64,000 nt of DNA from Rhizobium sp. CB3090. Its GTDB lineage: Bacteria > Pseudomonadota > Alphaproteobacteria > Rhizobiales > Rhizobiaceae. Position 1 is the stretch's first letter, and each line of letters starts with the position of its first letter. Below the pieces are notes generated by a model that had not been told where the DNA came from, ran no database searches, and saw nothing but the letters and a program-made list of their open reading frames with translations. Positions 46,918 to 56,720 of the stretch are shown one piece after another. The DNA lies in the NCBI RefSeq assembly GCF_029714285.1, contig NZ_CP121665.1, forward strand, positions 62,001-126,000. Reading direction: 5' to 3'. Made by a program: the position numbers and the translations under genes.

Positions 46918-49512
46918 ATGGACAATCCAGCCCATAATGTCGCGCCAGAGCATCGTGTCGCAGATTTTCCGCCTCCCTATTGGGCAAAATCCGTTGCGGC
47001 GCTCTTTGCCGAATACAAATCCCAGCCTACCGGCCTGTCCGCGGCGGAAGCGGCGGCACGGCTGCAGATCTACGGCTCGAATGCGCTGCGAGCCGACGGT
47101 CGCGCAAATGCGTTGCACATTTTGTTGAAGCAGTTTCTCAGCCCCCTGGTTTTGATTCTCATCTTTGCGGCCATTGTCGCCGCAGGCGTGGGAGAAATGC
47201 ATGACGCCCTGATCATAGGCTGTATCGTCGGGGCGAGCTGTCTTCTTGGATTTTCGCAGGAATTTTCCGCCTCTCGTGCCGTCGAATCCCTTCGACGCGG
47301 CATTTCCTTGACCGCGGCGGTCATCCGCGACGGCAAGGAGCAGACGATACCGGCAGACCAGCTCGTGCCCGGCGACATCATCAAATTGTCAGCGGGCAGT
47401 TTGGTGCCTGCGGATTCCGTTCTTCTGTCGGCGCAAGATCTCAACGTGACCGAAGCGGCGCTGACCGGGGAGACGTTTCCCGTCGCCAAATCCCCGGGCG
47501 TATCCAAGCCCGACACACCGATTGATGAACGCCTGAACTGCGTATTCACCGGCACATCAATTAGAAGCGGCATCGCTACCGCGCTTGCCGTGAAGACGGG
47601 CAACAGCACGGAATTCGCTTCGATTGCCGAGGCCGTTACGCGTGAAGTTCCCGAAACGGATTTCGCTCGGGGCATTCGCAGCTTCGGTTATCTGATGACC
47701 AGGATCATGTTGGTCATCGTCTTCGTCGTCTTCATTGCCAACCTTCTCCTGCATCGTCCACTCGTGGATTCATTGCTATTTTCGCTGGCACTCGCCGTGG
47801 GGCTGACACCAGAGCTGTTGCCTGCAATCATCAGCGTAACGCTTGCGCGCGGCGCCCGCGTCATGGCGCGACAGGGCGTGATCATCCGCCGTCTTGAAGC
47901 CATGGAAAATCTTGGCAGCATGGATCTGCTTTGTACGGACAAGACCGGGACGTTAACGGAGGGAACGATCCACCTCGACAGATGTATCGACGTAACTGGT
48001 CAACTCTCTGACAGGGTGAAATTGCTCGCCATTCTTAACGCCGGCCTGCAGGCGGGTCTCAAAAATCCGCTCGACGATTCCATCCTTGCGGAAAAAGCGG
48101 ATGTTGAGTTGTCAGCCTACCGGAAACTGGGGGAAATTCCTTATGATTTCGCCCGAAAGCGGCTCTCAGTCGTCATCGCTGAGCTAGGTGGCGCTCAACT
48201 GATCTGCAAGGGCGCAGTTGCCACCCTCTTGGACATTTGCACAACTGCAAGAGCAGGCGACTTCGCCAAACCGATCAATGCGGAATTTCGAGCCGAAATT
48301 GAAGAACGCTATCAGCGGTGGAGCGAGGACGGAATTCGCGTCATTGCAGTGGCGACGCGCCCATTCGACCAACAAAAGACGGTGCCCGACAAGGGAGATG
48401 AAATCGGCCTTTGCCTGGAAGGGTTTCTCTTGTTTCTCGATCCCGCCAAGGCTGGCGTGAAAGAGGCTCTTAAAGGACTTCGCAAAAGGGGGATCGGCAT
48501 CAAAATCATCTCGGGAGACAATCGTTATGTCGTTGCGCATCTGGCAAAGATGGTGGGGTTGAAGGGCGAGCGTGTATTAAGCGGCCGCGAGATCACCTCG
48601 ATGAGCAATGAAGCGCTTTTCGCCAGTGCTGCCAAGACAGATCTTTTTGTCGAGATCGATCCCAATCAAAAAGAGCGAATTGTCAAAGCGCTGCGCAGGG
48701 CTAACCACGTCGTCGGCTATCTGGGCGATGGCATCAACGATGCACCTGCTCTCCATGAAGCTGATGTGGGTATCTCGGTCGATAGTGCCGTAGATGTTGC
48801 GCGGGAAGCGGCCGACATTATCCTGCTGCGCCGGGACCTCGATGTCCTGATGCGTGGCGTCGACGATGGACGACGGACGTTTGCGAACACGTTAAAATAT
48901 ATATCGATCGCCACCAGCGCCAATGTCGGCAACATGATCAGCATGGCGATCGCCTCACTGCTGCTGCCGTTCCTGCCGTTGCTAGCCAAACAAATTCTGC
49001 TCAACAATCTCTTGGCGGACATACCATCGATGACGATCGCCACCGACAGGGTCGATCCAATCGAGATGCAGCGGCCGAAGCGCTGGAACATCGCCGACAT
49101 TCAACGCTTTATGCTGTATTTCGGGCCGATCAGCTCCCTCTTCGATTTCGTGACCTTCGGTTTCCTTCTCTTTGTCGGAGTGAGCGTTGATGCGTTTCGC
49201 ACAGGATGGTTCGTTGAATCGGTCACGTCGCAGATCGCAACGATGCTGATCATCCGCACGATCTTCCCAAGCTGGAAGAGTAGACCAAGTCGCCTGCTTG
49301 TCGCTACAACGGCTGCCATTGGTCTCGCCGCCATCAGTCTGCCTTATCTGCCTTTCGCGGGGATCTTCGGTTTTGTGCCGTTGCCTTTCAAGATGGTTAT
49401 CGCTTTGCTTTCCGTCACAGTCGCTTTCGCAGTCGCCCTCGAAGTTGCAAAAAGCTTGTTCTTCCGGCGCGAGCGAAGACATTCCTCGCTACACGGCAGG
49501 GAATTGCGATAG
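46918..49512 (+). CDS. P3-type (MgtA/MgtB-like) P-type ATPase
   Basis: 864-aa cation ATPase. Motifs are the N-terminal cation-ATPase domain (PTGLSAAEAAARLQIYGSNAL), AALTGETFPV, a membrane motif with GLTPELLPAIISVTLARGA, the phosphorylation site CTDKTGTLTEG and the hinge GDGINDAPALHEADVGISVDSAVDVAREAADIIL. The last and GLTPELLP are typical of magnesium-transporting MgtA/MgtB rather than calcium or heavy-metal pumps. The anaerobox suggests low-oxygen expression. The substrate is inferred from family. Confidence 0.9.
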   Translation: MDNPAHNVAPEHRVADFPPPYWAKSVAALFAEYKSQPTGLSAAEAAARLQIYGSNALRADGRANALHILLKQFLSPLVLILIFAAIVAAGVGEMHDALIIGCIVGASCLLGFSQEFSASRAVESLRRGISLTAAVIRDGKEQTIPADQLVPGDIIKLSAGSLVPADSVLLSAQDLNVTEAALTGETFPVAKSPGVSKPDTPIDERLNCVFTGTSIRSGIATALAVKTGNSTEFASIAEAVTREVPETDFARGIRSFGYLMTRIMLVIVFVVFIANLLLHRPLVDSLLFSLALAVGLTPELLPAIISVTLARGARVMARQGVIIRRLEAMENLGSMDLLCTDKTGTLTEGTIHLDRCIDVTGQLSDRVKLLAILNAGLQAGLKNPLDDSILAEKADVELSAYRKLGEIPYDFARKRLSVVIAELGGAQLICKGAVATLLDICTTARAGDFAKPINAEFRAEIEERYQRWSEDGIRVIAVATRPFDQQKTVPDKGDEIGLCLEGFLLFLDPAKAGVKEALKGLRKRGIGIKIISGDNRYVVAHLAKMVGLKGERVLSGREITSMSNEALFASAAKTDLFVEIDPNQKERIVKALRRANHVVGYLGDGINDAPALHEADVGISVDSAVDVAREAADIILLRRDLDVLMRGVDDGRRTFANTLKYISIATSANVGNMISMAIASLLLPFLPLLAKQILLNNLLADIPSMTIATDRVDPIEMQRPKRWNIADIQRFMLYFGPISSLFDFVTFGFLLFVGVSVDAFRTGWFVESVTSQIATMLIIRTIFPSWKSRPSRLLVATTAAIGLAAISLPYLPFAGIFGFVPLPFKMVIALLSVTVAFAVALEVAKSLFFRRERRHSSLHGRELR

Positions 49513-49663
49513 GTCAAGGCCCATTTTACGCTGCATGTCACGATGGAGCGACTGGCTGAAGCATAGGCTTGCATCGGCGAGGCGCTGACGAAGGATGAAC
49601 AAGCGCATGACGCGAGGCAACCGGTTTCGGCTATGCCTCTTAATTCCAACAGGAGCTTGGATC

Positions 49664-50248
49664 TTGCCGCGGCACATACTGATCATAGAAGCACATCCGG
49701 ATGGCCATGATCGCCATTTGTGCGGCGCGCTCGCTGACGCGTACGCAACAGGCGCTGCAAACGCAGGTTTTATGCTACGCAGGTTGGATATTGCCAGACT
49801 GAATTTCCCTTTGCTCCGTTCGCGCGACGAATTTGAAAACGGAGTAGTTCCCGAGGGCCTTGCCGCTGCCGCCGAGGCGATCCAGTGGGCCGAACATATC
49901 GTCATCGTCTTTCCGCTTTGGCTTGGAACCATGCCGGCGCTCCTCAAGGCCTTCTTGGAGCAAGTATTTCGGCCAGGCGTCGCTTTTCAATATCGCAACC
50001 GCGGCGTTGCGAAGCGGCTGCTTGTCGGTTGCTCAGCGCGGCTAATCGTAACGATGGGAATGCCGACACCCATCTATCGGTTCTGGTTCGGGGGTCATGG
50101 AGTCAGCGGGCTGAGACGCAGCATCCTTAATCTTGCCGGAGTTCGACCCGTGAAGCAGAGCTTATTCGGAATGGTAGAACAGGTGGACGAGGCGGCGCGA
50201 AAGCGTTGGCTTACAAAAGTGGAAGCCCTCGGGCGCCGCGGAGTATAG
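49664..50248 (+). CDS. Flavodoxin-fold NAD(P)H dehydrogenase (quinone) family protein
   Basis: About 194 aa. HILIIEAHPDGHDRHLCGALADAY is the FMN-binding start, with AEHIVIVFPLWLGTMPALLKAFLEQVFRPGVAF as the second conserved stretch (YwrO/KefF type). TTG at 49664 with AGGAG 8 bp upstream begins directly at the fold; the frame extends to an ATG at 49595. It follows the P-ATPase by about 150 bp in the same direction. It may reduce quinones or regulate an efflux system. Confidence 0.75.
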   Translation: MPRHILIIEAHPDGHDRHLCGALADAYATGAANAGFMLRRLDIARLNFPLLRSRDEFENGVVPEGLAAAAEAIQWAEHIVIVFPLWLGTMPALLKAFLEQVFRPGVAFQYRNRGVAKRLLVGCSARLIVTMGMPTPIYRFWFGGHGVSGLRRSILNLAGVRPVKQSLFGMVEQVDEAARKRWLTKVEALGRRGV

Positions 50249-50323
50249 CAACATCTTTTCACTCGCCTCTCTGTCTCGGCATCAATGAGACGACGAAAAT
50301 CTCACGCAGGGCGGCCCGCAACT

Positions 50324-50337
50324 TTGACGCCGATCAA
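50324..50337. promoter_or_regulatory. Anaerobox upstream of CBS-BON copy 2
   Basis: TTGACGCCGATCAA matches the FixK/FNR consensus, about 140 bp before the CBS-BON start at 50478. Confidence 0.7.
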
Positions 50338-50477
50338 CGCGCGGGTCTCGACTAGGCGATATTCATATGTCGGTTGTCCGGCGAATTTCCGGCTTACGAG
50401 AGCAACGTGCGAGCCGATCGATTTTAGGCGAAGCGAACGCCCGTCTTCTGGATCGAGCCCATTTCATGGAGATAGCT

Positions 50478-51179
50478 ATGCTTGTCCGCGATATCATGAC
50501 GTCAACACCGGTCACGGTAAAGGCATCCTCGCCGATTGCCGAAGCCGCCAGTCTCATGCTGGACAACCGGATAAGCGGTCTTCCGGTCGTTGATGACGAC
50601 GGAACCCTTATCGGCATCGTCAGCGAAGGCGACTTCCTGCGGCGCGGTGAACTCGATACTGAACGTCGACGCTCCTGCTTCCTCGAATTCCTTACCAGTC
50701 CCGGTAAGCTTGCTGACGAATATGTGCATGCCCATGGCCGCAAGGTGGAAGAGGTCATGACTTCCAGCGTCACGACCGTTTCGCCGCAGCAGCCGATAGC
50801 AGATGCCGTCAAGCTGATGGAACGCGATGACATAAAGCGGCTGCCCGTCGTCGAAGACGATCAGCTAATAGGCATTGTCGCCCGCTCCGACCTCATGCGC
50901 GCGCTCTTCAGCATCTTGATGGCCAAGCCCGCGCTAAATGGCGATGCCCAGATCGAGGCGGCGATCCAGACAGAGTTGGCAAAACATAGCTGGAGCGGCA
51001 ATGGATTCATCTCTGTCGCCGTCAAAGATGGCGTTGCTGAACTCTCGGGTACCATTTTTGACGAACGCGAACGTCTGGCGGCCAAGGTCGCTGCAGAAAA
51101 TGTTCCGGGCGTCAAATCTGTCACCGACCAGCTTACGTGGATCGATCCTTACTATGGCGTGGCAGTTCCGCTGCCGTAA
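50478..51179 (+). CDS. CBS-domain pair plus BON domain protein (copy 2)
   Basis: 233-aa paralogue of the 16520 gene. CBS repeats are MLVRDIMTSTPVTVKASSPI...ISGLPVVDDDGTLIGIVSEGDFLRRGE and VEEVMTSSVTTVSPQQPIAD...IKRLPVVEDDQLIGIVARSD. A BON domain follows (VAVKDGVAELSGTIFDERERLAAKVAAENVPGVKSV). The start is ATG 50478 with GGAGATAG; an in-frame ATG lies at 50466. Ligand and partner are unknown; nucleotide sensing is the usual CBS role. Confidence 0.88.
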   Translation: MLVRDIMTSTPVTVKASSPIAEAASLMLDNRISGLPVVDDDGTLIGIVSEGDFLRRGELDTERRRSCFLEFLTSPGKLADEYVHAHGRKVEEVMTSSVTTVSPQQPIADAVKLMERDDIKRLPVVEDDQLIGIVARSDLMRALFSILMAKPALNGDAQIEAAIQTELAKHSWSGNGFISVAVKDGVAELSGTIFDERERLAAKVAAENVPGVKSVTDQLTWIDPYYGVAVPLP

Positions 51180-51217
51180 ATCGCAATCCGGCAGGAAGGA
51201 TCCGTTTCATCTTTCAC

Positions 51218-51243
51218 CGCGGCCATCGCTTGTGATGGCCGCG
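51218..51243. terminator. Hairpin after CBS-BON copy 2
   Basis: A 10-bp perfect inverted repeat CGCGGCCATC/GATGGCCGCG with a 6-base loop lies 38 bp after the stop. No U-run follows, so it may act as a 3' stabiliser or weak terminator. Confidence 0.45.
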
Positions 51244-51441
51244 TTCGACCGTTCTACGGGATCTTATCAAAAACCGGTAGAACATGTGGCTTGCAGCAAC
51301 TTTGCCTAACTTGCCCAGCGAGCGTCGTATGCGTTTGCAATGGCGAAATTTTCCGATTTGCAGCCGTCGAATTGATCCGCCGCAAAGTAACCAATTCATG
51401 CCCGCGATATGGTTTTTCTATCAAAGCCGAGGGAGCACGCC

Positions 51442-51818
51442 ATGTCACATCGAAACGTCAGCGACTATGCCGCCAGCGCAATCGGCACAAGCCTTGTTAT
51501 CGCATCCTTTGCGCCCGCTTTTCTCTTTCCTAATCTCGGTGGAATTCTCGCTTTTTCGCTAAATTCCGGACTATGCGGGCTGGCACTATTGTCCAGTGAG
51601 AACGCTTTGGAACGCTACCCTAGAGAATGGGAGCGGATCACGCTTGCCTTGTGGCTCGCCATCTCACCCTGGTTGCTCGGCTTCCATGGCGCGGCCAGCA
51701 CCAGTGGACAAGCGTTGTCTGCGCTGCCCTCATCTTCTTACCAGCCGCCTGGACGGTTTCCCATCCGGAAGAAGTTGCGAGAGCAGAAATCCTGGTATCG
51801 CAATCGCGGAAGCGGTAA
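51442..51818 (+). pseudogene. SPW-repeat membrane protein, frameshifted
   Basis: From ATG 51442 the frame reads MSHRNVSDYAASAIGTSLVIASFAPAFLFPNLGG...ITLALWLAISPWLLGFHGAAS, an SPW-repeat membrane protein. At about 51690-51705 the expected continuation QWTSVVCAALIFLPAAWTVSHPEEVARAEIL is in the -1 frame, which stops at 51818. The original frame runs on as non-family sequence to 51897. This is a one-base indel or a sequencing error. Confidence 0.75.
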
Positions 51819-51850
51819 AGGAAATCTACTCATAAACAGGAGCCAAGAGC

Positions 51851-52309
51851 ATGACTCAATTGAAGATCAATTGGAAGAATTGGGTTCTCGTCTGTGATGG
51901 AGCTAAGGCACTCTTCCTGCGGAACGACGGCGATGCCGAAATCCTGAACCTCGTTCTAGTTCACGAGACGGCCGAGCCGGCGGAAGCCGCGCGAACTCTA
52001 GGGTCCGATCGTCCGGGACGGGTCTATGCATCCAAAGGAGGCGCACGCAGTGCCGTTGAAGCTGTTGACCTCCACGAAAGGGCGGAAGAGAACTTCCTTG
52101 CAGCAATCGCCGCGCAACTCGATGAATTCGTTCATGACGGCACGATCGAGCATCTGACATTAATCGCACCTCCGAAAGCCCTCGGCACCCTGCGCAAGCA
52201 TATTAGCCCGTCGGTACAGGGAGCGATCACGGCGGAACTCGCCAAGGACCTCACCAAGTTGCCTATCGATGAAATCGAGGCTCGACTTCGAAGTGAGACT
52301 AAGGCCTGA
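51851..52309 (+). CDS. Host attachment protein family (PF10116-like)
   Basis: 152-aa soluble protein. WVLVCDGAKALFLRNDGDAEILNLVLV, GSDRPGRVYASKGG, HERAEENFLAAIAAQL, HLTLIAPPKALGTLRKHISPSVQGAITAELAKDLTKLPIDEIEARL follow the 'protein required for attachment to host cells' family. Biochemistry is not established; distant similarity to release-factor-like hydrolase folds is often noted. ATG follows ACAGGAG. Confidence 0.82.
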   Translation: MTQLKINWKNWVLVCDGAKALFLRNDGDAEILNLVLVHETAEPAEAARTLGSDRPGRVYASKGGARSAVEAVDLHERAEENFLAAIAAQLDEFVHDGTIEHLTLIAPPKALGTLRKHISPSVQGAITAELAKDLTKLPIDEIEARLRSETKA

Positions 52310-52435
52310 ACGGCAATTTTCGGGGTCTGAAACACGACGCATCATTGAGGCGAATGGACAGAAATCGTGCCCTTTCGACCTTTCCGCGGGATATCCGCAT
52401 GCCGCCGGATCAATTCGGACAGAAAGGAGCGGAAA

Positions 52436-53375
52436 GTGCCGCAGAGCCTATTTGGCTCTATGCTGATGGGGCGACCTCACCAGATCGCAATTGCAGCGCT
52501 TTCCATCCTGCTTTTTATCATGGAAACTGTTCCGCTCGAACTGCAACGACGCATCGTCAAGGCTGCCACCGCAGGCACCTCCTACCATCTCGTCTTGCTC
52601 CTCGTTGCCGCCTATCTCGCGCTTGTCACTGCCCAGGGCCTTACCAAACTGGGCCTTGATCTCTATCGTGGCTGGATCGGCGAAGTGGCGATCCGCTGGC
52701 TCCGCCGGTCGGTTCTCGTAGAATCGACACATACGGACGATTTGCTGCCGGAATCTGTCGCCGAAGGCGTAACTTTCCACCCTCCTAGCCGGACGGAGCC
52801 TGCCGTCGGCTTCGTCGGTACAAGCATTTCCGAACCTCTCCTGCAGGTCGGAATCCTTGCAGCCGTTGCAGCCCCTGATGGCGCTGGCCATTGTCATCAT
52901 CTATTTCCCGCAGATCGGCTTTGTCCCCTTCATACAAGCGGCCATCAATCGCCGGATTAAAACCAAGATCAGTGCGATGCGAAACATCAACGAAGGCATG
53001 GTGGAACACCTGACCTCCGACGATGCCGTCGAGGCACAGAGCGGCCGCATTCAAACGCTGTGTTCCGTCAACATGAGCATCTACAAACTGAAGTTCGCAA
53101 TGAACCTCATGACTCGGCTCGGTTATGCCGGCATCTTCGTCCTGGGTGGATATTACGTCGTCACCGGTAAGACTGAAATCGGCACGGTCGTCGCCTTCCT
53201 TTCCGGCCTTTCCAAGATCACTGATCCTTGGGGCGCGCTGGTTGACTGGTATCGCGATTTAAAAACGACTCAGGTCAAATATGCCCTGATCCGCGATGCT
53301 ATGGAGAGCTACGGCTCAACAAGCCTTGACGAGGCGAGCGACCAGGACAAAGAACAAGCAGTCCTCATCCACTGA
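52436..53375 (+). pseudogene. ABC-transporter transmembrane-domain-only protein (copy 2), 20-bp internal deletion
   Basis: Paralogue of the 41-kb protein, starting at GTG 52436 with AAAGGAGCGG upstream (VPQSLFGSMLMGRPHQIAIAALSILL). The first frame is family-like to SEPLLQVGILAAVA (about 52868); the rest (LMALAIVIIYFPQIGFVPFIQAAINRR ... YYVVTGKTEIGTVVAFLSGLSKI) is in another frame. Compared with copy 1, about 20 bases are missing at a short direct repeat TTGCAGCC. Adding 20 to 940 gives 960, a whole number of codons. No ATPase domain follows. Confidence 0.8.
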
Positions 53376-53559
53376 GGATTTATCAGGACGACCGTGCCTC
53401 CGATAGAGTCCCGGTGGCAGATCGCGAGCGTTCCGCCGTTTTACGAAGATTCTCGCTTATGAACACCAACTCGCCGGCGCTGATCGCCTTTGCAGCGAGA
53501 AGGACGATTGAAAATCATGCGGCATAATCTCGACCCGACTTCTCAGCTTAATCAATGCA

Positions 53560-55275
53560 TCACAGGCATTCGGTAAAAAGCAGTTTGATGTCATCGTTGC
53601 GAGACAATAGATCGAGCGCCTCGCTACCGCTTGCCGCCTCCAGAACTGTATATCCAGCTGTCAACAATCGTGCAACGGCAACACGTCGCACGCGCGGGTC
53701 GTCCTCCACCACCAAGATCGTTTCCGTTCCGCCGGGTATGTCAGCGGCCGCATCCTGCGGTTTGTCAGATCGAGCGGAAGCATCTTCCACCGCCGGCAGA
53801 AAGATTCTGATGCTGGTACCCTGCCCCGGTTCACTGTAAAGCTGGATGTGCCCCCCCAACTGTTTGACAAAACCGTATACCATGCTCAATCCCAAGCCGG
53901 TGCCGGAGCCCACGCCTTTCGTCGTGAAAAAGGGCTCGAACGCTCGCGCCTTCACTTCCTTCGACATCCCAACGCCCGTATCGGTGATGGATATCAAGAC
54001 GAAATCACCAGGCCGCAGCTGGGGATACATTTGCGTATAGTCGATATCGAGATGCGCCTTCGATATTTCGATTGTCAGCCTGCCCCCCCTCGGCATGGCG
54101 TCCCGAGCATTGAGCGCCAAGTTCAATAAGGCATTTTGAAGCTGAGAGCCGTCGACAAGCGCGTGATTGTGGTTGCCTGTGACAATGGTGCGAAGCTCGA
54201 TCGTCTCTCCTAGCGTTCGTCTCAGAAGCTCGGAAAAACCCGATACGAGGGAGCCGACATCCAGCGCTTTCGGATTCAGAGGCTGGCGCCGTCCGAAAGC
54301 AAGGAGCTGACCAGTGAGTTTGGCCCCGTCATCGGCAGCATCTTGCGCTTCGCGAAGCAGTGAACGCTGACGGTCTTCAGAGAGGCTCATCTCCAGCATT
54401 TCGAGATTTCCACTGATCACCGTCAGAAGATTGTTAAAATCATGCGCAAGCCCGCCGGTCAGTTGCCCGATCGCCTCCATCTTCTGAGCTTGGCGAAGTT
54501 CCTCTTCGATACGGTGCCTGCCAGTCAGGTCACGAATGAAACCAGTGAAAATGCGTTTCCCGTTTGAGATCGCTTCGCCGACAGACAGCTCCATCGGAAA
54601 GGTCGACCCATCTTTCTTTTGGCCTCTGACCACGCGCCCGTAGCCGATAATGCGCCGCTCGCCGGTTGTCAGATAGTGAGAGATGTAGCCGTCATGAGCC
54701 TCCCGATCCGGTGAAGGCATCAACATGTGCACATTCTGACCCAGCACCTCGTCGGAGCGGTAGCCGAAAAGCTTCTCGGCCGCGGCGCTGAACGAGGTAA
54801 TGGTGCCGCGCTCATCGATGACGACCATGGAGTCGGGAACGGTGGCGAGGATCGACCTCAAATGCGCTTCTCGCTCTGCGAGATTGTCCTGAATTTGTTT
54901 CATGTCGGACACATTGTTGTTCGTTTGAATGATAACGAGGCCCACCGAGGGCGAATCGAGAGCAACCCAGCGCGTAGCGATTGCTAGACGACGCCCATCC
55001 TTGTGATGATGGATCACTTCGCCTTCCCACATCCCGCTCGAACGGACGTCCCGCCTGATATCATCGAGCGGCTGTGGAAACTCGGTGGCAAGCAGTTCAT
55101 GGACGACTTGCCCAATCGCTTCATCTCGTCTCCAGCCGTAGAGGCGTTCGCAACCCGTGGTCCAGCGGCTGATAACGCCATCGAATGCGTGTACGATGAG
55201 ATTGACGTTATCAAGAATGCGGACGATACGATCCAAATCCTGTTCTGATGTGGACGCCGCAGTCTCCTTGGACAT
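53560..55275 (-). CDS. fixL: Hybrid FixL-type kinase, paralogue with truncated receiver
   Basis: 571-aa paralogue of the kinase at 151-2106. It has PAS, haem-type PAS ([23 protein letters not shown]), [22 protein letters not shown] and [11 protein letters not shown]. The receiver begins normally ([18 protein letters not shown]) but stops at KLLFTECL just where the phospho-acceptor Asp should be, so the second half of the receiver is gone. The kinase core is intact. It lies 15 bp after the second fixK in the same direction. Confidence 0.88.
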   Translation of the reverse strand: MSKETAASTSEQDLDRIVRILDNVNLIVHAFDGVISRWTTGCERLYGWRRDEAIGQVVHELLATEFPQPLDDIRRDVRSSGMWEGEVIHHHKDGRRLAIATRWVALDSPSVGLVIIQTNNNVSDMKQIQDNLAEREAHLRSILATVPDSMVVIDERGTITSFSAAAEKLFGYRSDEVLGQNVHMLMPSPDREAHDGYISHYLTTGERRIIGYGRVVRGQKKDGSTFPMELSVGEAISNGKRIFTGFIRDLTGRHRIEEELRQAQKMEAIGQLTGGLAHDFNNLLTVISGNLEMLEMSLSEDRQRSLLREAQDAADDGAKLTGQLLAFGRRQPLNPKALDVGSLVSGFSELLRRTLGETIELRTIVTGNHNHALVDGSQLQNALLNLALNARDAMPRGGRLTIEISKAHLDIDYTQMYPQLRPGDFVLISITDTGVGMSKEVKARAFEPFFTTKGVGSGTGLGLSMVYGFVKQLGGHIQLYSEPGQGTSIRIFLPAVEDASARSDKPQDAAADIPGGTETILVVEDDPRVRRVAVARLLTAGYTVLEAASGSEALDLLSRNDDIKLLFTECL

Positions 55276-55290
55276 GTCCGCCTCTTAGCT

Positions 55291-56028
55291 CTAGTGGCGG
55301 CGCTGTCCGACCGCCTTTCCTAAGTCATCGTAATCTTCGCTTTCTCCTGCCTGATGCGCAAGGGCGGTTTCATTCAGCACCTGAATGGCGTTGCGCCCGC
55401 AGACTGCGATGAGCCGCCTTCCTGACAATTTCGTAACCGTTCGCGATACGGTTTCAGTCGTGAGCCCCAAATAGTCGCCTATGTCGTGACGTGTCATCGG
55501 TAAGGAGATCATGCCGCGAGTGCCCTGCTGGGCTTCGCCATGTCGAAGCTGCTTCAGCAGAAAACTGGCAAGTCGCTCCTCAGCGCTCTTGCAGGACAAT
55601 AGCACCATCTGATCCTGCGCGGCGGCCACCTCGTCGCGCAGCCGCGACAGTACTAACGAGCGAAGTTGGGGAAGCACAGCGAGCTCCTCTTCGAAGGACC
55701 GCTTTGTCATGCGCTGGAATACAACCTCGTTGATCACCTCCGCGCTGTAGAGGTACCGGTTTTTGAACGACACACCGACTACGTCGCCGTTTTTCAGAAA
55801 ACCAGTTATGACGCGACGGCCATCGGGCAGCAGGCGGCAGATGCGCAAGTTCCCCTCCACGATCGAAAAGAGGTGCTTGGCCGCGTCTCCTTCAAAAAAT
55901 AAGATTTGCCCGGCTGTGGCGCGCTCAAGAGGCTGTTTCTTGAAAATGATACCAAGGCTCACGGCGTCCGAAGCAGTGACAGCTCCGTCAACGATGTGAG
56001 GAACGAGATGAAGATTATTCGCCAACAT
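55291..56028 (-). CDS. fixK: FixK-type Crp/Fnr transcriptional activator, second copy
   Basis: 245-aa regulator with barrel motifs (AGQILFFEGDAAKHLFSIVEGNLRICRLLPDGRRVITGFLKNGD) and HTH MTRHDIGDYLGLTTETVSRTVTKL with the E-x-x-SR signature. There are no FNR-type cysteines at the N-terminus. It is upstream of hybrid fixL copy 2, mirroring the 0.15-2.8 kb pair. A K-box lies 85 bp upstream. Confidence 0.9.
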   Translation of the reverse strand: MLANNLHLVPHIVDGAVTASDAVSLGIIFKKQPLERATAGQILFFEGDAAKHLFSIVEGNLRICRLLPDGRRVITGFLKNGDVVGVSFKNRYLYSAEVINEVVFQRMTKRSFEEELAVLPQLRSLVLSRLRDEVAAAQDQMVLLSCKSAEERLASFLLKQLRHGEAQQGTRGMISLPMTRHDIGDYLGLTTETVSRTVTKLSGRRLIAVCGRNAIQVLNETALAHQAGESEDYDDLGKAVGQRRH

Positions 56029-56112
56029 GTCCCTGACTCCCTTTGTCGTGGAAGCAGTTGACGATCTTTGCGTGACGGCCGAATGCCTAGAACGTACGAA
56101 TTGGTGCGACTT

Positions 56113-56128
56113 TGTAACAGTCTGTAAC
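56113..56128 (-). promoter_or_regulatory. K-box-like direct repeat upstream of the second fixK
   Basis: The minus strand reads GTTACA-GACT-GTTACA, the same hexamer repeat and spacing as at 2915-2930. It supports FxkR-type control of both fixK copies. Confidence 0.8.
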
Positions 56129-56205
56129 AGCCTCGGGATGGCGACTATCGAACATCAACACATAGCATCGGAATACCCATCTTGCCGTGAACAATGATCT
56201 TCTCA

Positions 56206-56652
56206 CTAAGTCAAGTCGGCGGCAGGAGCGATATCGATGCGGCACATCAAGCCATGATCCCATTTGTTATAGTGTGCAAGATCACGAAGATGCTCAAAGA
56301 CATCAGGCGCAGGCATCCAAATTCGAATAAACTGGCATTTCGAAACGATAGCTCGTCTTTTTGCCTCGGCGAAAAGATGCTCTGCAATGTTGACATCGTC
56401 GACGGCACTGCCAACGACGAGCACCGGCACATCCAGCAACTTGCCTGCGACTGGATGCTTACCGGTCGAAGATACCGTCAGCCCCCGAACATAACATGCG
56501 GTATCGGTCGCAACGACAATATGCCAGCGCTGTCCATCGACCACGGATTGCCACTGATCGATCGTCAGCGAGGGAGTGACATGCTGTAGTAAGGCGAACG
56601 CGCGAACGACCTGATCACTTCGTATCGTATGAAGTGTATATTCGCCCGTCAT
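56206..56652 (-). CDS. Hypothetical protein, possibly GNAT-like
   Basis: 148-aa protein: MTGEYTLHTIRSDQVVRAFALLQHVTPSLTIDQWQSVVDGQRWHIVVATDTACYVRGLTVSS...LLDVPVLVVGSAVDDVNIAEHLFAEAKRRA. Strand/helix order and length are compatible with an acetyltransferase fold, but the acetyl-CoA loop is not clear. It is monocistronic, between fixK copy 2 and the alcohol dehydrogenase. Confidence 0.6.
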   Translation of the reverse strand: MTGEYTLHTIRSDQVVRAFALLQHVTPSLTIDQWQSVVDGQRWHIVVATDTACYVRGLTVSSTGKHPVAGKLLDVPVLVVGSAVDDVNIAEHLFAEAKRRAIVSKCQFIRIWMPAPDVFEHLRDLAHYNKWDHGLMCRIDIAPAADLT

Positions 56653-56720
56653 AAGCGTTCGCCTCCAGATACCGCCCTCATACCTCGTCGCTAGTCAAAT
56701 GCGCTTGGGCTCACCCGTCA

